Source: JBHJHP01 sp042219825 (GTDB lineage Bacteria > Bacteroidota > Bacteroidia > Bacteroidales > UBA5342). Taken from it: a DNA stretch of 64,000 nucleotides. Numbering within the stretch: position 1 is the stretch's first letter; every line of letters starts with the position of its first letter. The notes beneath the pieces were generated by a model that saw only the letters and a list, made by a program, of their open reading frames with translations, did no database searches and was not told the origin of the DNA. Shown here in pieces: positions 1-9,692 of the stretch. The stretch is taken from contig NZ_JBHJHQ010000001.1 in NCBI RefSeq assembly GCF_042219825.1, positions 733,058-797,057 of the forward strand. Reading direction: 5' to 3'. Both the position numbers and the translations under genes were made by a program.

Positions 1-3000
1 CTGCGATGCCGTCATTGTCACTATCACATATCTCAAGTATGTATTTGAATGTTTTTTGGACTGAAGCTCCATCACCATCTGTTGCTGTAATTGTGATTAC
101 AGATTCACCGGTCTGGTTTTCTTCCGGGGTTATTTCCAGTGATTTAGAAGAAGTTAAACCTGATACAATTAACCTGGAATCCTTAACCAGGCTCTGATTT
201 GAAGAACCCACTTCAATTGTCATTTTCTCAGGAAGAGATTCATTATCTGTAACCGTAAAATCAACTGAAACACCTGGTTCTGATGTACAATCACTCACAT
301 CTGCCAATTCCGAAATTACCGGATTGGTATTTACTATCTTGGTAATACAATACTCAACAATTTCTACCTGCTGCAGATTTGTAGAACCACCTGTTGCACC
401 GGTAAAACCCCAGTAAGCATAAGTATCACCTGAGAATATATCATTGACAAGATCAATTGAAACATCAAATAATACACTATTTTCATATGTAACTTTAAAT
501 GCTTTTGCAGATGCATTCCATTCAACAACTAAATCATGCCACGCTCCATCTTCCAATTGACCTGCATCATAAGCTGATGCATACTCATTATGTGCACTGG
601 AGATACCAGCCTGACCATTTTTAACGATTGCAATATGATCATTTGATATTGGATCAGCACTACCATTATTGTAGGTATCAAACTCTACTGCCAAAGAAGG
701 ATCAATTCCACCATATCCCAATCCACCACCTGTAGAACCGGCATTGGACGATAATTTTTGAATCACAAAAGCTATCCCATCAGCACCATTCTCATTATTT
801 CCAAGAAAAACTTTTGAGGTTATTCTGAAGTTCTGGGTTAAATCAATTCTTGAAATTCCCCATACTGAACCGGTCTGACCTCCAGCATCTTCAGTCAATG
901 TTACTACATTGCCAGAAATGGATGCATCACCACTTATTGTAAGATCGCTCACATTGAATTCTGAACAATCCAAAGGTGTTTCAACATTAATGGCCATAGT
1001 ATAGGTAGCATCACTTTCTTCTCCCGAAGAGTCAATAACCTTGAAAGTAAATGTAGTTGTTGCCAAACCTGTAAACGACAGGTTTGATACCACATTACAG
1101 TTTGCTCCGGCAGATACAGGTAATCCATTATATTTTAGCGTGCCTGAACCCGGTAACGAAACAACCTTGATTCCATTAAAGGTATGCCCGTCAGCATCGC
1201 TAAAGGTAAAATCTGCAGCCTTGAAAGAATATGCTTCATCGGCAACTGCATCAACAGAGCCATTTCCACCGATTGGTGCATTTTGAGGTACAAAAAGAGT
1301 TATACCAACACTCACGGTTGATGAATTTGAAATACCATCTGTCAGATAATAAGAGAAGAAATCAGAAGGAGCACTCGTTCCGTTATGCGTATATGTAAAC
1401 GAACCATTAGAATTCAATGTAAATGTACCACTATGATAACTTGGCTTCGTAACAATTATTGCCGTGATAGCATCACCATCATCGTCAAAATCGTTGTCAA
1501 TCACATTTCCCGAAATTGATTTGCTTATTTCACAGGTAAAATTATCAGCAACTGCCGTTGGTGACGTGTTTTGCACTGAGGGAGTTGTAAAGTTTAAGAC
1601 ATTACCATAAGCAGTACGTCCTTCTGAAGTAGTTGCATACGCCCTGATATAATATTTTGTATTTAAAGATAACCCGGACGCCTGAACCTGGAACAAACCG
1701 GAACCTCCTGATTCATTTGTTGCAACATTATCGCTTAAAGTAGGAGTTTGATTGGTTGAACTCCAACAAATTCCTCTTTCAGTTATAGTATTTCCCTTAT
1801 CGTCTGTAATATTACCTCCTGACATTGCCGTAGATCCCGTGATTGAATAAGGCGCAACAGTAGACATGGTGGCAGTAGATACATTTTGAATATTTTCTAC
1901 AGCTTTAGTTGCCAAGTTATTTATAAATACTCTGTTATCATTGCATGATGTTGAAGTAATTTGATCAAACCAGTTTTGATCAGCCCACATTACAATATCT
2001 CCATTACTAACAACTTCTCTTGCCATAAATATTTTTGAGTTATCACATTGAGCTTTCATTAAAACTTCGGCATCTCCCCCCATAGATATTGGAGCGAGAT
2101 AATTGTTATAAAAAGTATTAACACCTTCCATTATAGGATGATCTGAAATGATTCCGGCTGTTTTCTGGTCTACTCCACATGCTGTTCCGCTACAAGCGGT
2201 CGTATTCACTATGGAGAAATGCGCCCCTAAGGCAATAACTGCTGCAGAAATATTGTTATTCTGACTGGGGGTGTAGTTCCCATGTTCTCCCATACAGACT
2301 AACCTTCCTCCTCTTTCAAGCAATGCTGATATTTTGGTAATTTCATCAGACGTTATTGCTCTTCCTGGCTGGATAATCCAAATTAAGTCATAAGCAGATA
2401 AATCAGGTATTGAACCAGATGTAATATGGGTAACAGTATGACCCATATTTTCATATTCAACTTTTAAACTCGGAACACTACCCCAAGAAGCACCTTCGGA
2501 AAACAAAAGTATTTTTGCAAGTATTCTTTGATATTCCTCTTTAACAGATTCTTTAAAACAAATATCATCAAAGCTGGTTCCAGCTAAATATTCCAAATCC
2601 CAGTCCCCTTCCAAACCAGCTGCACCAGTAGCATCATTCGAAGCTGATACTGATGCACCAGTTAACTGATATAATCTGTCAACAAATTGTTTTCCTTTTT
2701 CGCTTTTTGCTAAATCACAGGAATAAATTAGTATTGACGCATCTTCTGTAAAATAATTCTGCCACCCACTGATAAGATTTTCATTAATAATCAAATCATC
2801 ATACGTAAAACCTCCAAAAGAAGTAAAAACGCCATATTCAGAGCCATGACTTACAACATGCAATGATTTTATCGGTTGATTTCTAATCAATATATCATTG
2901 ATTGACTCTACAATAGTTTTTGATGGATTCAAATATTCTATTTTAACTCCATCCTTAATATTACTTACCAAAACCTCTACATCAGGTAGATCCGGATCAA

Positions 3001-3103
3001 CAATAGCAATATCAACCTGTGCTTTCAGGTTTGTTGCAAACAATACTAAAATAAAAAACACATTTAATAACATGCGTGCTTTAAAACGTAATTCTTTTTT
3101 CAT
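1..3103 (-). CDS. Giant secreted DUF4347/L-type lectin protein (3' end beyond window)
   Basis: The minus-strand frame starts at ATG 3103-3101 and stays open to the left edge, giving 1034 codons with no stop, so the C-terminus lies outside the window. Visible order: signal peptide (about residues 1-28, ending LKAQ); a DUF4347-like domain (about 30-170) with the VVSHGSE motif near 82-88; a ThuA/glutamine-amidotransferase-like segment (about 195-400); a fibronectin-III-like segment with the NTKYYIRAYA motif (about 408-508); two cadherin/VCBS-like segments (about 510-713); an L-type lectin-like domain (about 715-925) with GLGYGGIDPSLAVEFDT; an Ig-like segment; and finally CDSDNDGIA, the start of a thrombospondin type-3 repeat. 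The lectin-to-TSP3 part closely matches the adjacent upstream gene. By analogy it probably ends in a T9SS sorting domain and acts at the cell surface or outside the cell in adhesion or glycan binding; that role is inferred. Confidence 0.85.
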   Translation of the reverse strand, partial: MKKELRFKARMLLNVFFILVLFATNLKAQVDIAIVDPDLPDVEVLVSNIKDGVKIEYLNPSKTIVESINDILIRNQPIKSLHVVSHGSEYGVFTSFGGFTYDDLIINENLISGWQNYFTEDASILIYSCDLAKSEKGKQFVDRLYQLTGASVSASNDATGAAGLEGDWDLEYLAGTSFDDICFKESVKEEYQRILAKILLFSEGASWGSVPSLKVEYENMGHTVTHITSGSIPDLSAYDLIWIIQPGRAITSDEITKISALLERGGRLVCMGEHGNYTPSQNNNISAAVIALGAHFSIVNTTACSGTACGVDQKTAGIISDHPIMEGVNTFYNNYLAPISMGGDAEVLMKAQCDNSKIFMAREVVSNGDIVMWADQNWFDQITSTSCNDNRVFINNLATKAVENIQNVSTATMSTVAPYSITGSTAMSGGNITDDKGNTITERGICWSSTNQTPTLSDNVATNESGGSGLFQVQASGLSLNTKYYIRAYATTSEGRTAYGNVLNFTTPSVQNTSPTAVADNFTCEISKSISGNVIDNDFDDDGDAITAIIVTKPSYHSGTFTLNSNGSFTYTHNGTSAPSDFFSYYLTDGISNSSTVSVGITLFVPQNAPIGGNGSVDAVADEAYSFKAADFTFSDADGHTFNGIKVVSLPGSGTLKYNGLPVSAGANCNVVSNLSFTGLATTTFTFKVIDSSGEESDATYTMAINVETPLDCSEFNVSDLTISGDASISGNVVTLTEDAGGQTGSVWGISRIDLTQNFRITSKVFLGNNENGADGIAFVIQKLSSNAGSTGGGLGYGGIDPSLAVEFDTYNNGSADPISNDHIAIVKNGQAGISSAHNEYASAYDAGQLEDGAWHDLVVEWNASAKAFKVTYENSVLFDVSIDLVNDIFSGDTYAYWGFTGATGGSTNLQQVEIVEYCITKIVNTNPVISELADVSDCTSEPGVSVDFTVTDNESLPEKMTIEVGSSNQSLVKDSRLIVSGLTSSKSLEITPEENQTGESVITITATDGDGASVQKTFKYILEICDSDNDGIA

Positions 3104-3558
3104 AACCTTGAGATTTTTAATTATTTGTTAGTCTTAACTTAACTTCAATGATTGTAAATTAACATACATTTAATCATAAAAGCAAATTAAATTAATATTT
3201 ATCGTGCTATATTTAATATTAAATTAACCTAAGGTCATTTATGGGTAAATAGATGCATTCTTTTGATTTATAAATTAATATTACGTTAACATATAATGTT
3301 TTCTGTAAATAAATTCCATAAACGCCAACAGCATATTACTGTTGATTTAACAGAAAATCAGGTTCAGCAAATAACATTAAACTACTTAAGTCAAAATACT
3401 GTTACATGAATTAGCACAAAACTTTATGGAATAAGTAAAAGTATCTGATAACATTGCATACAGGGTAAATACACGTTTTGAATGAACTTACCCAGGATAA
3501 AACAAAAACGAGGCTGCCCTTCAGGGACAGCCTCCTTCCAACAGATAGAATTCTGCTA
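3104..3558. other. Intergenic region, 455 bp, between the two lectin paralogs
   Basis: This very AT-rich stretch has no ORF of note. Its right end holds the terminator of the 1338-residue lectin gene. The rest presumably contains the promoter of the partial lectin gene, but I see no clear TAnnTTTG element. The segment just upstream of each paralog contains AAATTAACATA, the only similarity I notice between the two leader regions. Confidence 0.6.
3497..3534 (-). terminator. Rho-independent terminator of the TSP3 lectin gene
   Basis: GAGGCTG (3510-3516) pairs with CAGCCTC (3528-3534), extended by CCC/GGG across a TTCA loop with one bulged A. On the minus strand the hairpin is followed by a T-rich tract (GTTTTTGTTTT). 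It lies 25 bp past the stop codon of the 1338-residue gene. Confidence 0.85.
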
Positions 3559-6500
3559 TTACTGTTTTATTAACCTTACATTTTCAACCAATTTGTTTTC
3601 CTGAACAATTCTAACAATAAATATGCCTGCCGGTTGCTCGCTTATATCCAATTTCCAAGAACCCGCAACTTTCATTTTCTGCCCCACCATAAGTCCGTTC
3701 ATATTAAATATTGTTACATCATATGGCATCTTATTCTCCATTTTTATGGTTGCAATCCCTTTACAGACGGTTGGATAAACAATAGCAGGAGTCCCGCTAA
3801 CTTGTCTAATATTGACTGCCGACCCAAGCGGTGTACTGTCGCTTATATCAGGAATACCATCATTATCATCATCGGTATCATTCATGTCACTTACCTTGTC
3901 ACCATCATTATCCGGCGGTATTGAATTCGCGTCTAATGGATCTGTTCCATTATCCAGCTCATCTGCATCGGTATACCCATCGCCGTCATCATCTGTATCA
4001 ACATTATTGCCTACGCCATCATTATCTGTATCCACACTTTCTGATGCATCTAGCGGGAATGCATCTTCATTATCACTCACACCATCGTTATCGTCGTCGT
4101 TGTCATTCAGATCACTGATTTTATCCCCGTCATTATCAGGTGGCACAGAACCGGCATCCAACGTATCAGTTTCATTGGCAATTTCATCTGCATCACTGTA
4201 ACCATCACCATCATCATCCGTATCCGCATTGTTTCCTACCCCGTCATTATCTGTATCTGCACTTTCTGATGCATCTAAGGGGAAAGCATCTTCAGTATCA
4301 ATCACACCATCATTATCGTCGTCAGGATCAGCATTATCACCAATTCCATCATTATCAAAATCCGTCGATTCAGTGGCATCCACCGGGAATTTATCTTCAG
4401 AATCAATTATACCATCGTTGTCATCATCGTTGTCATTCAGATCACTGATTTTATCCCCGTCATTATCAGGTGGCACCGAACCGGCATCCAACGGATCAGT
4501 TTCATTGGCAATTTCATCTGCATCACTGTAACCATCACCATCATCATCCGTATCTGCATTATTGCCGATTCCGTCATTATCTGTATCCACTGATTCTGAT
4601 GGGTCCATGGCAAAATCATCTTCTGAATCAATAACACCGTCGTTATCATCATCCGTATCATTCAGATCACTTACCTTGTCCCCATCATTATCCGGCGGTG
4701 TTGAATTCGCATTTAATGGATCTGTTCCATTATCCTGCTCATCTGTATCGGCATATCCATCACCGTCATCATCCGGATCGGCATTATTTCCTACACCATC
4801 ATTATCCGTATCCACACTTTCCGCTGCATCTAACGGGAATGCATCTTCAGCATCAATCACACCATCATTATCGTCGTCAGGATCAGCATTATCACCAATA
4901 CCATCGTTATCAAAATCTGTTGATTCTGAAGCATCCATCGGAAATTTATCCTCCGCATCACTAACACCGTCGTTATCATCGTCCAGATCGTTCAGATCGC
5001 TCACCTTATCACCATCATTATCCGGCGGTACAGAACCTGCATCCAGGGGATCAGTATCGTTTGCCAGCTCATCAGCATCAGTATAACCGTCCCCGTCATC
5101 ATCAAAATCAGCATTATTGCCAATACCATCGTTATCTGTATCTATACTTTCTGTCGGATCCTTTGGAAATGCATCGTCAACATCCAGCACACCGTCATTA
5201 TCGTCATCCTGATCATCTTTGTCACTTATTCCATCACCATCCATATCATCAGGAACCGATTCTGCATCCAGCGGATCAGTTTCATTTGACAGTTCTACCA
5301 CGTCGGGATAACCATCATTATCATCATCAGTATCGGCATTGTTTCCGGTGCCGTCATTATCCGTATCGATCCACTCAGACGCATCCATCGGGAATTCATC
5401 TTCTGTATCAATAACACCATCGTTATCATCATCTGCATCATTCAGATCACTAACCTTGTCTCCATCATTGTCAGAAGGTACAGAACCGGCGTCCAAAGGA
5501 TCGGTGTTATTGGCCGCCTCATCCAAATCAGAATAGCCGTCACCGTCGTCATCTGTATCTGCATTATTTCCAACACCATCATTATCTGTATCCACCGATT
5601 CAGACGCATCCATCGGGAATTTATCTTCTGTATCAATTACACCATCGTTATCATCATCCGGATCATTCAGATCACTAACCTTGTCTCCATCATTATCAGG
5701 AGGTATTGAACCGGCATCCAAAGGATCGGTATTATTAGCCACCTCATCCGCATCAGAATAGCCGTCACCGTCGTCATCAGTATCTGCATTATTTCCTACA
5801 CCATCGTTATCTGTATCCACCGATTCAGACGCATCCATCGGGAATTTGTCTTCTGCATCAATAACTCCATCGTTATCATCATCCGGATCATTCAGATCGC
5901 TAACCTTGTCTCCATCATTATCAGGAGGTACGGAACCGGCATCCAATGGATCAGTGTTATTGTCCACCTCATCAGCATCAGTGTATCCATCACCATCATC
6001 ATCCATATCCGCATTATTCCCTACACCATCATTATCTGTATCCACACTTTCTGATGCATCCATCGGGAAATCATCTTCTAAATCAATTACGCCATCATTA
6101 TCATCATCAGTATCGTTCATATCACTAACCTTATCGCCATCATTATCAGAAGGTACAGATTCTGCATCCAGTGGATCGGTGTCATTGGCAATCTCATCTG
6201 CGTCGCTGTAACCATCACCATCATCGTCTGTATCGGCATTGTTACCTATACCGTCATTATCTGTATCCAAACTTTCTGATGCATCCATAGGGAAATCATC
6301 TAGCGTGTCAATAACCCCATCATTGTCATCATCCGGATCATTGAGATCGCTGATTTTATCTCCGTCGTTATCGGATGGAACCGATCCGGCATTTAAAGGA
6401 TCCGTTTCATTATCCGCTTCATCACTATCAAGGAATCCATCACAATCATCGTCAGTATCGGCATTATTCCCCACTCCATCTCCATCCGTATCCACCGTTT

Positions 6501-7575
6501 CAGTTGGATCATAAGGAAAAGCATCCAATTCATTGATCACACCGTCGTTGTCATAATCACAATCAATAAGTGTATAAGTAAAAATCCGGCTCACTGATGC
6601 ACCATCAGCATCATAAGCTGTTACATTAATATCCACAACTCCGGACTGACCCGGCTCAGGTACAATATGAATTGTTTTTACCGTATCATCACCGGAAAAT
6701 GTGATCTGATCTGATCGTACCAGCGTATCGTTTGATGAGGTAGCCTCAAGATATATTTTTGAGGGCAGGGTTTCATCATCGCTGGCAGTAAATGTAAATG
6801 CCAATTCCGGAACTGACTCACATGTACTGATATCATCAATATCAGACATATAGGGTAAGGAATTATTTATATGAGAGGTTGCAACATTTACCAGTTCAAC
6901 TTGCTGCAGGTTTGATACGGCACCTGTTGATGCTGTAAACCCAAAATACACGTAATTATCACCACCAAAAACATCATTGATCAAATCAATATTAACAGAA
7001 CTGATCGTCTGCGCATCATATTTTACCTGAAATTCCTTTTGTGTAGCCTTCCATGAAAATTCTACGTTGTGCCACACCCCATCTTCCATCTGTGCAACCT
7101 CATATACAGCAACCAATTCTTCATGTGCAGAAACTATGTTACTGTTACCGTGTTTTATGATCGCTATGTGATCTCCTGAAACCGGATCATAGGATGAATT
7201 ATAATCGGTATCAAATTCAACCGCAAGTGAAGGCGTAATCCCGTTGTACCCCAGGCCTCCTGCCTGTGGCACAAAAACACGATTCGAGGTTTTCTGAAGC
7301 ACAAATGCAGCTCCGTCCCCACCAGAGTCATTGTCACCAAAGTACATCTTTGCATTTATCTTAAAATTATAATTAAGATTAACACGTGACGCAGCCCAGG
7401 CAGCACCTGAACTATTTTGTAAATTTTCCGTTAAGGTTGCGATATCAGTATCTGTCAAAGATGCATCGCCGGCAACCCTCAAATCTTCAACCTGTGAAAC
7501 ACCATTGAATATGATACTATTACAAAGTATTAACAGGAAAACAACTTTTTGTCTAAGTAGTGAGGATCGTTTCAT
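3559..7575 (-). CDS. T9SS-secreted L-type lectin with giant TSP3 repeat array
   Basis: A 1338-residue protein starting at ATG 7575. It has a signal peptide (1-28); an L-type lectin-like domain (about 29-235; GLGYNGITPSLAVEFDT motif); a cadherin/Ig-like segment (about 240-345); an Asp-rich thrombospondin type-3 array (about 361-1255); and a C-terminal T9SS type A sorting domain (about 1256-1338). The array consists of eleven 75-residue units plus two 35-residue half-units, each with DxDxDG calcium-binding loops. Family knowledge: TSP3 repeats bind Ca2+ and stiffen extracellular stalks, and T9SS domains direct export and surface attachment. Inference: a surface lectin on a Ca2+-rigidified stalk, or a secreted adhesin. 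It is followed by a terminator and then by its paralog. The carbohydrate ligand cannot be told from sequence. Confidence 0.92.
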   Translation of the reverse strand: MKRSSLLRQKVVFLLILCNSIIFNGVSQVEDLRVAGDASLTDTDIATLTENLQNSSGAAWAASRVNLNYNFKINAKMYFGDNDSGGDGAAFVLQKTSNRVFVPQAGGLGYNGITPSLAVEFDTDYNSSYDPVSGDHIAIIKHGNSNIVSAHEELVAVYEVAQMEDGVWHNVEFSWKATQKEFQVKYDAQTISSVNIDLINDVFGGDNYVYFGFTASTGAVSNLQQVELVNVATSHINNSLPYMSDIDDISTCESVPELAFTFTASDDETLPSKIYLEATSSNDTLVRSDQITFSGDDTVKTIHIVPEPGQSGVVDINVTAYDADGASVSRIFTYTLIDCDYDNDGVINELDAFPYDPTETVDTDGDGVGNNADTDDDCDGFLDSDEADNETDPLNAGSVPSDNDGDKISDLNDPDDDNDGVIDTLDDFPMDASESLDTDNDGIGNNADTDDDGDGYSDADEIANDTDPLDAESVPSDNDGDKVSDMNDTDDDNDGVIDLEDDFPMDASESVDTDNDGVGNNADMDDDGDGYTDADEVDNNTDPLDAGSVPPDNDGDKVSDLNDPDDDNDGVIDAEDKFPMDASESVDTDNDGVGNNADTDDDGDGYSDADEVANNTDPLDAGSIPPDNDGDKVSDLNDPDDDNDGVIDTEDKFPMDASESVDTDNDGVGNNADTDDDGDGYSDLDEAANNTDPLDAGSVPSDNDGDKVSDLNDADDDNDGVIDTEDEFPMDASEWIDTDNDGTGNNADTDDDNDGYPDVVELSNETDPLDAESVPDDMDGDGISDKDDQDDDNDGVLDVDDAFPKDPTESIDTDNDGIGNNADFDDDGDGYTDADELANDTDPLDAGSVPPDNDGDKVSDLNDLDDDNDGVSDAEDKFPMDASESTDFDNDGIGDNADPDDDNDGVIDAEDAFPLDAAESVDTDNDGVGNNADPDDDGDGYADTDEQDNGTDPLNANSTPPDNDGDKVSDLNDTDDDNDGVIDSEDDFAMDPSESVDTDNDGIGNNADTDDDGDGYSDADEIANETDPLDAGSVPPDNDGDKISDLNDNDDDNDGIIDSEDKFPVDATESTDFDNDGIGDNADPDDDNDGVIDTEDAFPLDASESADTDNDGVGNNADTDDDGDGYSDADEIANETDTLDAGSVPPDNDGDKISDLNDNDDDNDGVSDNEDAFPLDASESVDTDNDGVGNNVDTDDDGDGYTDADELDNGTDPLDANSIPPDNDGDKVSDMNDTDDDNDGIPDISDSTPLGSAVNIRQVSGTPAIVYPTVCKGIATIKMENKMPYDVTIFNMNGLMVGQKMKVAGSWKLDISEQPAGIFIVRIVQENKLVENVRLIKQ
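3821..6495 (-). repeat. 225-bp tandem repeat array coding for TSP3 units
   Basis: The coding DNA for residues 361 to about 1252 is a tandem array with a 225-bp (75-codon) period: eleven full units plus two 105-bp (35-codon) units. Neighbouring units are highly similar at the DNA level, for example those around 5441-5915. The short units begin TDFDNDGIGDNADPDDD and follow full units 7 and 9, so the block 7/short/8 parallels 9/short/10. Opposite-strand reading frames through the array are low-complexity by-products. Confidence 0.9.
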
Positions 7576-7798
7576 TTTCCCAAAGCTTATGTTAAATATT
7601 TCATTTTATTTAATGCAAATAAGTACAAATTAACATAATTTTAACTTATATTCCAAATATTTTGATAAAAAGTATACTATTCCGATTAAAGTGAAAACAT
7701 TATTTTAACATTAATGTATTGAATTCAGACAGATTATGCAGGATTATTGATTTTATGTACTGAATCCTCCTGTTATTAATGATTAACTGAATTCTTGC

Positions 7799-7806
7799 TA
7801 CATTTG
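7799..7806 (+). promoter_or_regulatory. Candidate Bacteroidota -7 element for nadK
   Basis: TACATTTG matches the Bacteroidota housekeeping -7 consensus TAnnTTTG, 14 bp before the nadK ATG. This would give a very short 5' leader. No clear TTG -33 element is seen at the expected distance. Confidence 0.5.
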
Positions 7807-7820
7807 TAAAAACTTTAAAC

Positions 7821-8705
7821 ATGAGAATAGCTTTATTTGGCCGGGAAATAACGGAAGAATACAAAGCCCACTTTGGTAAATTTATTGAACAGTGTCAAAA
7901 GGCAAATATAGAGTATGAAATCTCTGAGCTACTCATAGAAGACGTAAAAGGACATGGCATTGAATTACCACCGGATGTTGAAATACTGGATCAGCATGCC
8001 AATCTGAAATCTTTTGACTTCGTCTTCAGTATTGGTGGAGACGGAACCTTTTTACGTTCTGCCCGGCTTGTAGGTGATTCTGAAGTACCCATTATAGGTA
8101 TTAATACCGGGCGTTTAGGTTTTTTGGCAGATGTAACACTTGACGAAATAAATGACATTCTTGACGACATAATACAAGGGAATTATGTACTTGAAAAAAG
8201 AGGCCTGATCAAACTGCATTCAGATTGTAATTCGTTTGAGAATTGCAATTACGCATTAAATGACATATCTGTATTACGACGCGATACGTCATCTTTGATC
8301 GTTATTCATGTTTTTATTGATGACCAGTTTCTGAATTCATACTGGGCAGATGGCTTAATTATCTCCACGCCAACCGGATCAACCGCCTACAGTATGAGTG
8401 CCGGTGGTCCTATAGTTTTGCCACAATCAAGCAGTTTGGTTCTAACACCGTTGGCCCCCCATAGTCTGACAGTGAGGCCATTGGTTATTCCTGATGCACA
8501 GAAAATTAAAATTAATATTGAATCGCGTTCAACCAATTACCTTGTATCGGTTGATTCACATTCCATGGCATTTGATATTAATAAAGAATTAATTATTACT
8601 AAAGCTGATTTCACAATCAATGTTTTAAAGCGTAATAACAATGATTTCTACGAAACACTGAGGAATAAATTGCTTTGGGGCCAGGATAAAAGGAATCAGT
8701 CATAA
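7821..8705 (+). CDS. nadK: NAD kinase
   Basis: A 294-residue cytosolic enzyme that phosphorylates NAD to NADP using ATP. The family glycine-rich motif SIGGDGTFLRSA (about residues 71-82) contains the catalytic GGDG, and the NTGRLGFLADV and SPTGSTAYSMSAGGPIV-type motifs follow in the usual order. Length is normal for the family. It starts at ATG 7821 just after a TAnnTTTG element, diverges from the lectin gene, and is followed 16 bp later by fmt, so the two probably form an operon. Confidence 0.96.
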   Translation: MRIALFGREITEEYKAHFGKFIEQCQKANIEYEISELLIEDVKGHGIELPPDVEILDQHANLKSFDFVFSIGGDGTFLRSARLVGDSEVPIIGINTGRLGFLADVTLDEINDILDDIIQGNYVLEKRGLIKLHSDCNSFENCNYALNDISVLRRDTSSLIVIHVFIDDQFLNSYWADGLIISTPTGSTAYSMSAGGPIVLPQSSSLVLTPLAPHSLTVRPLVIPDAQKIKINIESRSTNYLVSVDSHSMAFDINKELIITKADFTINVLKRNNNDFYETLRNKLLWGQDKRNQS

Positions 8706-8721
8706 AACGGTAAATTTTACT

Positions 8722-9690
8722 ATGGATAAAAAGGATTTTAGAATTATATTTATGGGAACACCGGACTTTGCAACAGGAAGTCTGGAAACTTTGGTCAATT
8801 CAGGTTATAATATTGTTGGCGTTGTTACCGCCCCGGACAAACCTGCAGGCAGAGGTCAGAAATTAATGGAATCTTCTGTCAAAAAATATGCTACGGCACA
8901 CCACATTCCTGTCCTTCAGCCTGATCGACTCAAATCAGAAGAATTTATCAAACAGCTTTCCGATCTAAGCCCTGATCTTCAGGTAGTAGTTGCGTTCAGG
9001 ATGCTGCCTAAGGTAGTTTGGTCGCTTCCCAAATACGGCACATTTAACCTTCACGCTTCACTTTTACCACAATATCGCGGAGCGGCACCCATAAACTGGG
9101 CTATTATTAACGGCGAAAAAAAATCAGGGGTCACGACATTTTTTATAGATGATAAAATTGATACCGGTGAAATAATTCATCAAAAAGAAGTTAATATACC
9201 GGAAGATATGAATGCAGGAGACCTGCATGATCTTTTAATGGAGACAGGTTCAGAACTTGTTGTTGAAACGGTACAGGACATCATAGACGGAACGGTAAAA
9301 ACAATTCCGCAAAACAAATATTTTTCAAATATAACTGAACTGCATGCTGCGCCTAAAATTTTCAGGGATGATTGCAAAATTGATTGGTCCTTGTCGGGTG
9401 ATATTATCTATAATCTTATAAGAGGATTGTGCCCCTATCCTGCGGCATGGACTTCATTCGTTTTTTCAGATCCCGGAAAAAATATTACTGCAAAAATATT
9501 TAAAGCAGAGGATATTCCTGATCTGCAAGCAAAACCCGGATATGTAAGAACCGATAATAAATCCTATTTACACGTTGGATGCAAAACGGGTTGGATAAAC
9601 ATCCTTGATCTGCAGCTTGCCGGAAAAAAAAGAATGTCGATTGAAGAACTGCTCCGGGGATTCCGGTTTGATAATGCAAAAGCTGAGTAG
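8722..9690 (+). CDS. fmt: Methionyl-tRNA formyltransferase
   Basis: A 322-residue enzyme that formylates the initiator Met-tRNA using 10-formyltetrahydrofolate. The N-terminus has FMGTPDFATGSLETL, and the catalytic segment HASLLPQYRGAAPINWAI lies near residues 111-128; both are family hallmarks. The C-terminal OB-like tRNA-binding domain is present. It follows nadK by 16 bp in the same direction and ends 2 bp from the convergent histidine kinase gene, with no obvious terminator between them. Confidence 0.96.
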   Translation: MDKKDFRIIFMGTPDFATGSLETLVNSGYNIVGVVTAPDKPAGRGQKLMESSVKKYATAHHIPVLQPDRLKSEEFIKQLSDLSPDLQVVVAFRMLPKVVWSLPKYGTFNLHASLLPQYRGAAPINWAIINGEKKSGVTTFFIDDKIDTGEIIHQKEVNIPEDMNAGDLHDLLMETGSELVVETVQDIIDGTVKTIPQNKYFSNITELHAAPKIFRDDCKIDWSLSGDIIYNLIRGLCPYPAAWTSFVFSDPGKNITAKIFKAEDIPDLQAKPGYVRTDNKSYLHVGCKTGWINILDLQLAGKKRMSIEELLRGFRFDNAKAE

Positions 9691-9692
9691 AA

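Noticed and set aside
3821..6495. Possible CRISPR or satellite array
   Set aside because: The 225-bp period is an exact codon multiple, stays in frame inside one ORF and codes for calcium-binding repeats; there are no short repeat-spacer units.
3634..6514. Many plus-strand open frames rich in Ser or His/Tyr opposite the TSP3 array
   Set aside because: They are by-products of the Asp-codon-rich repeat read on the opposite strand and have no start context or family likeness.
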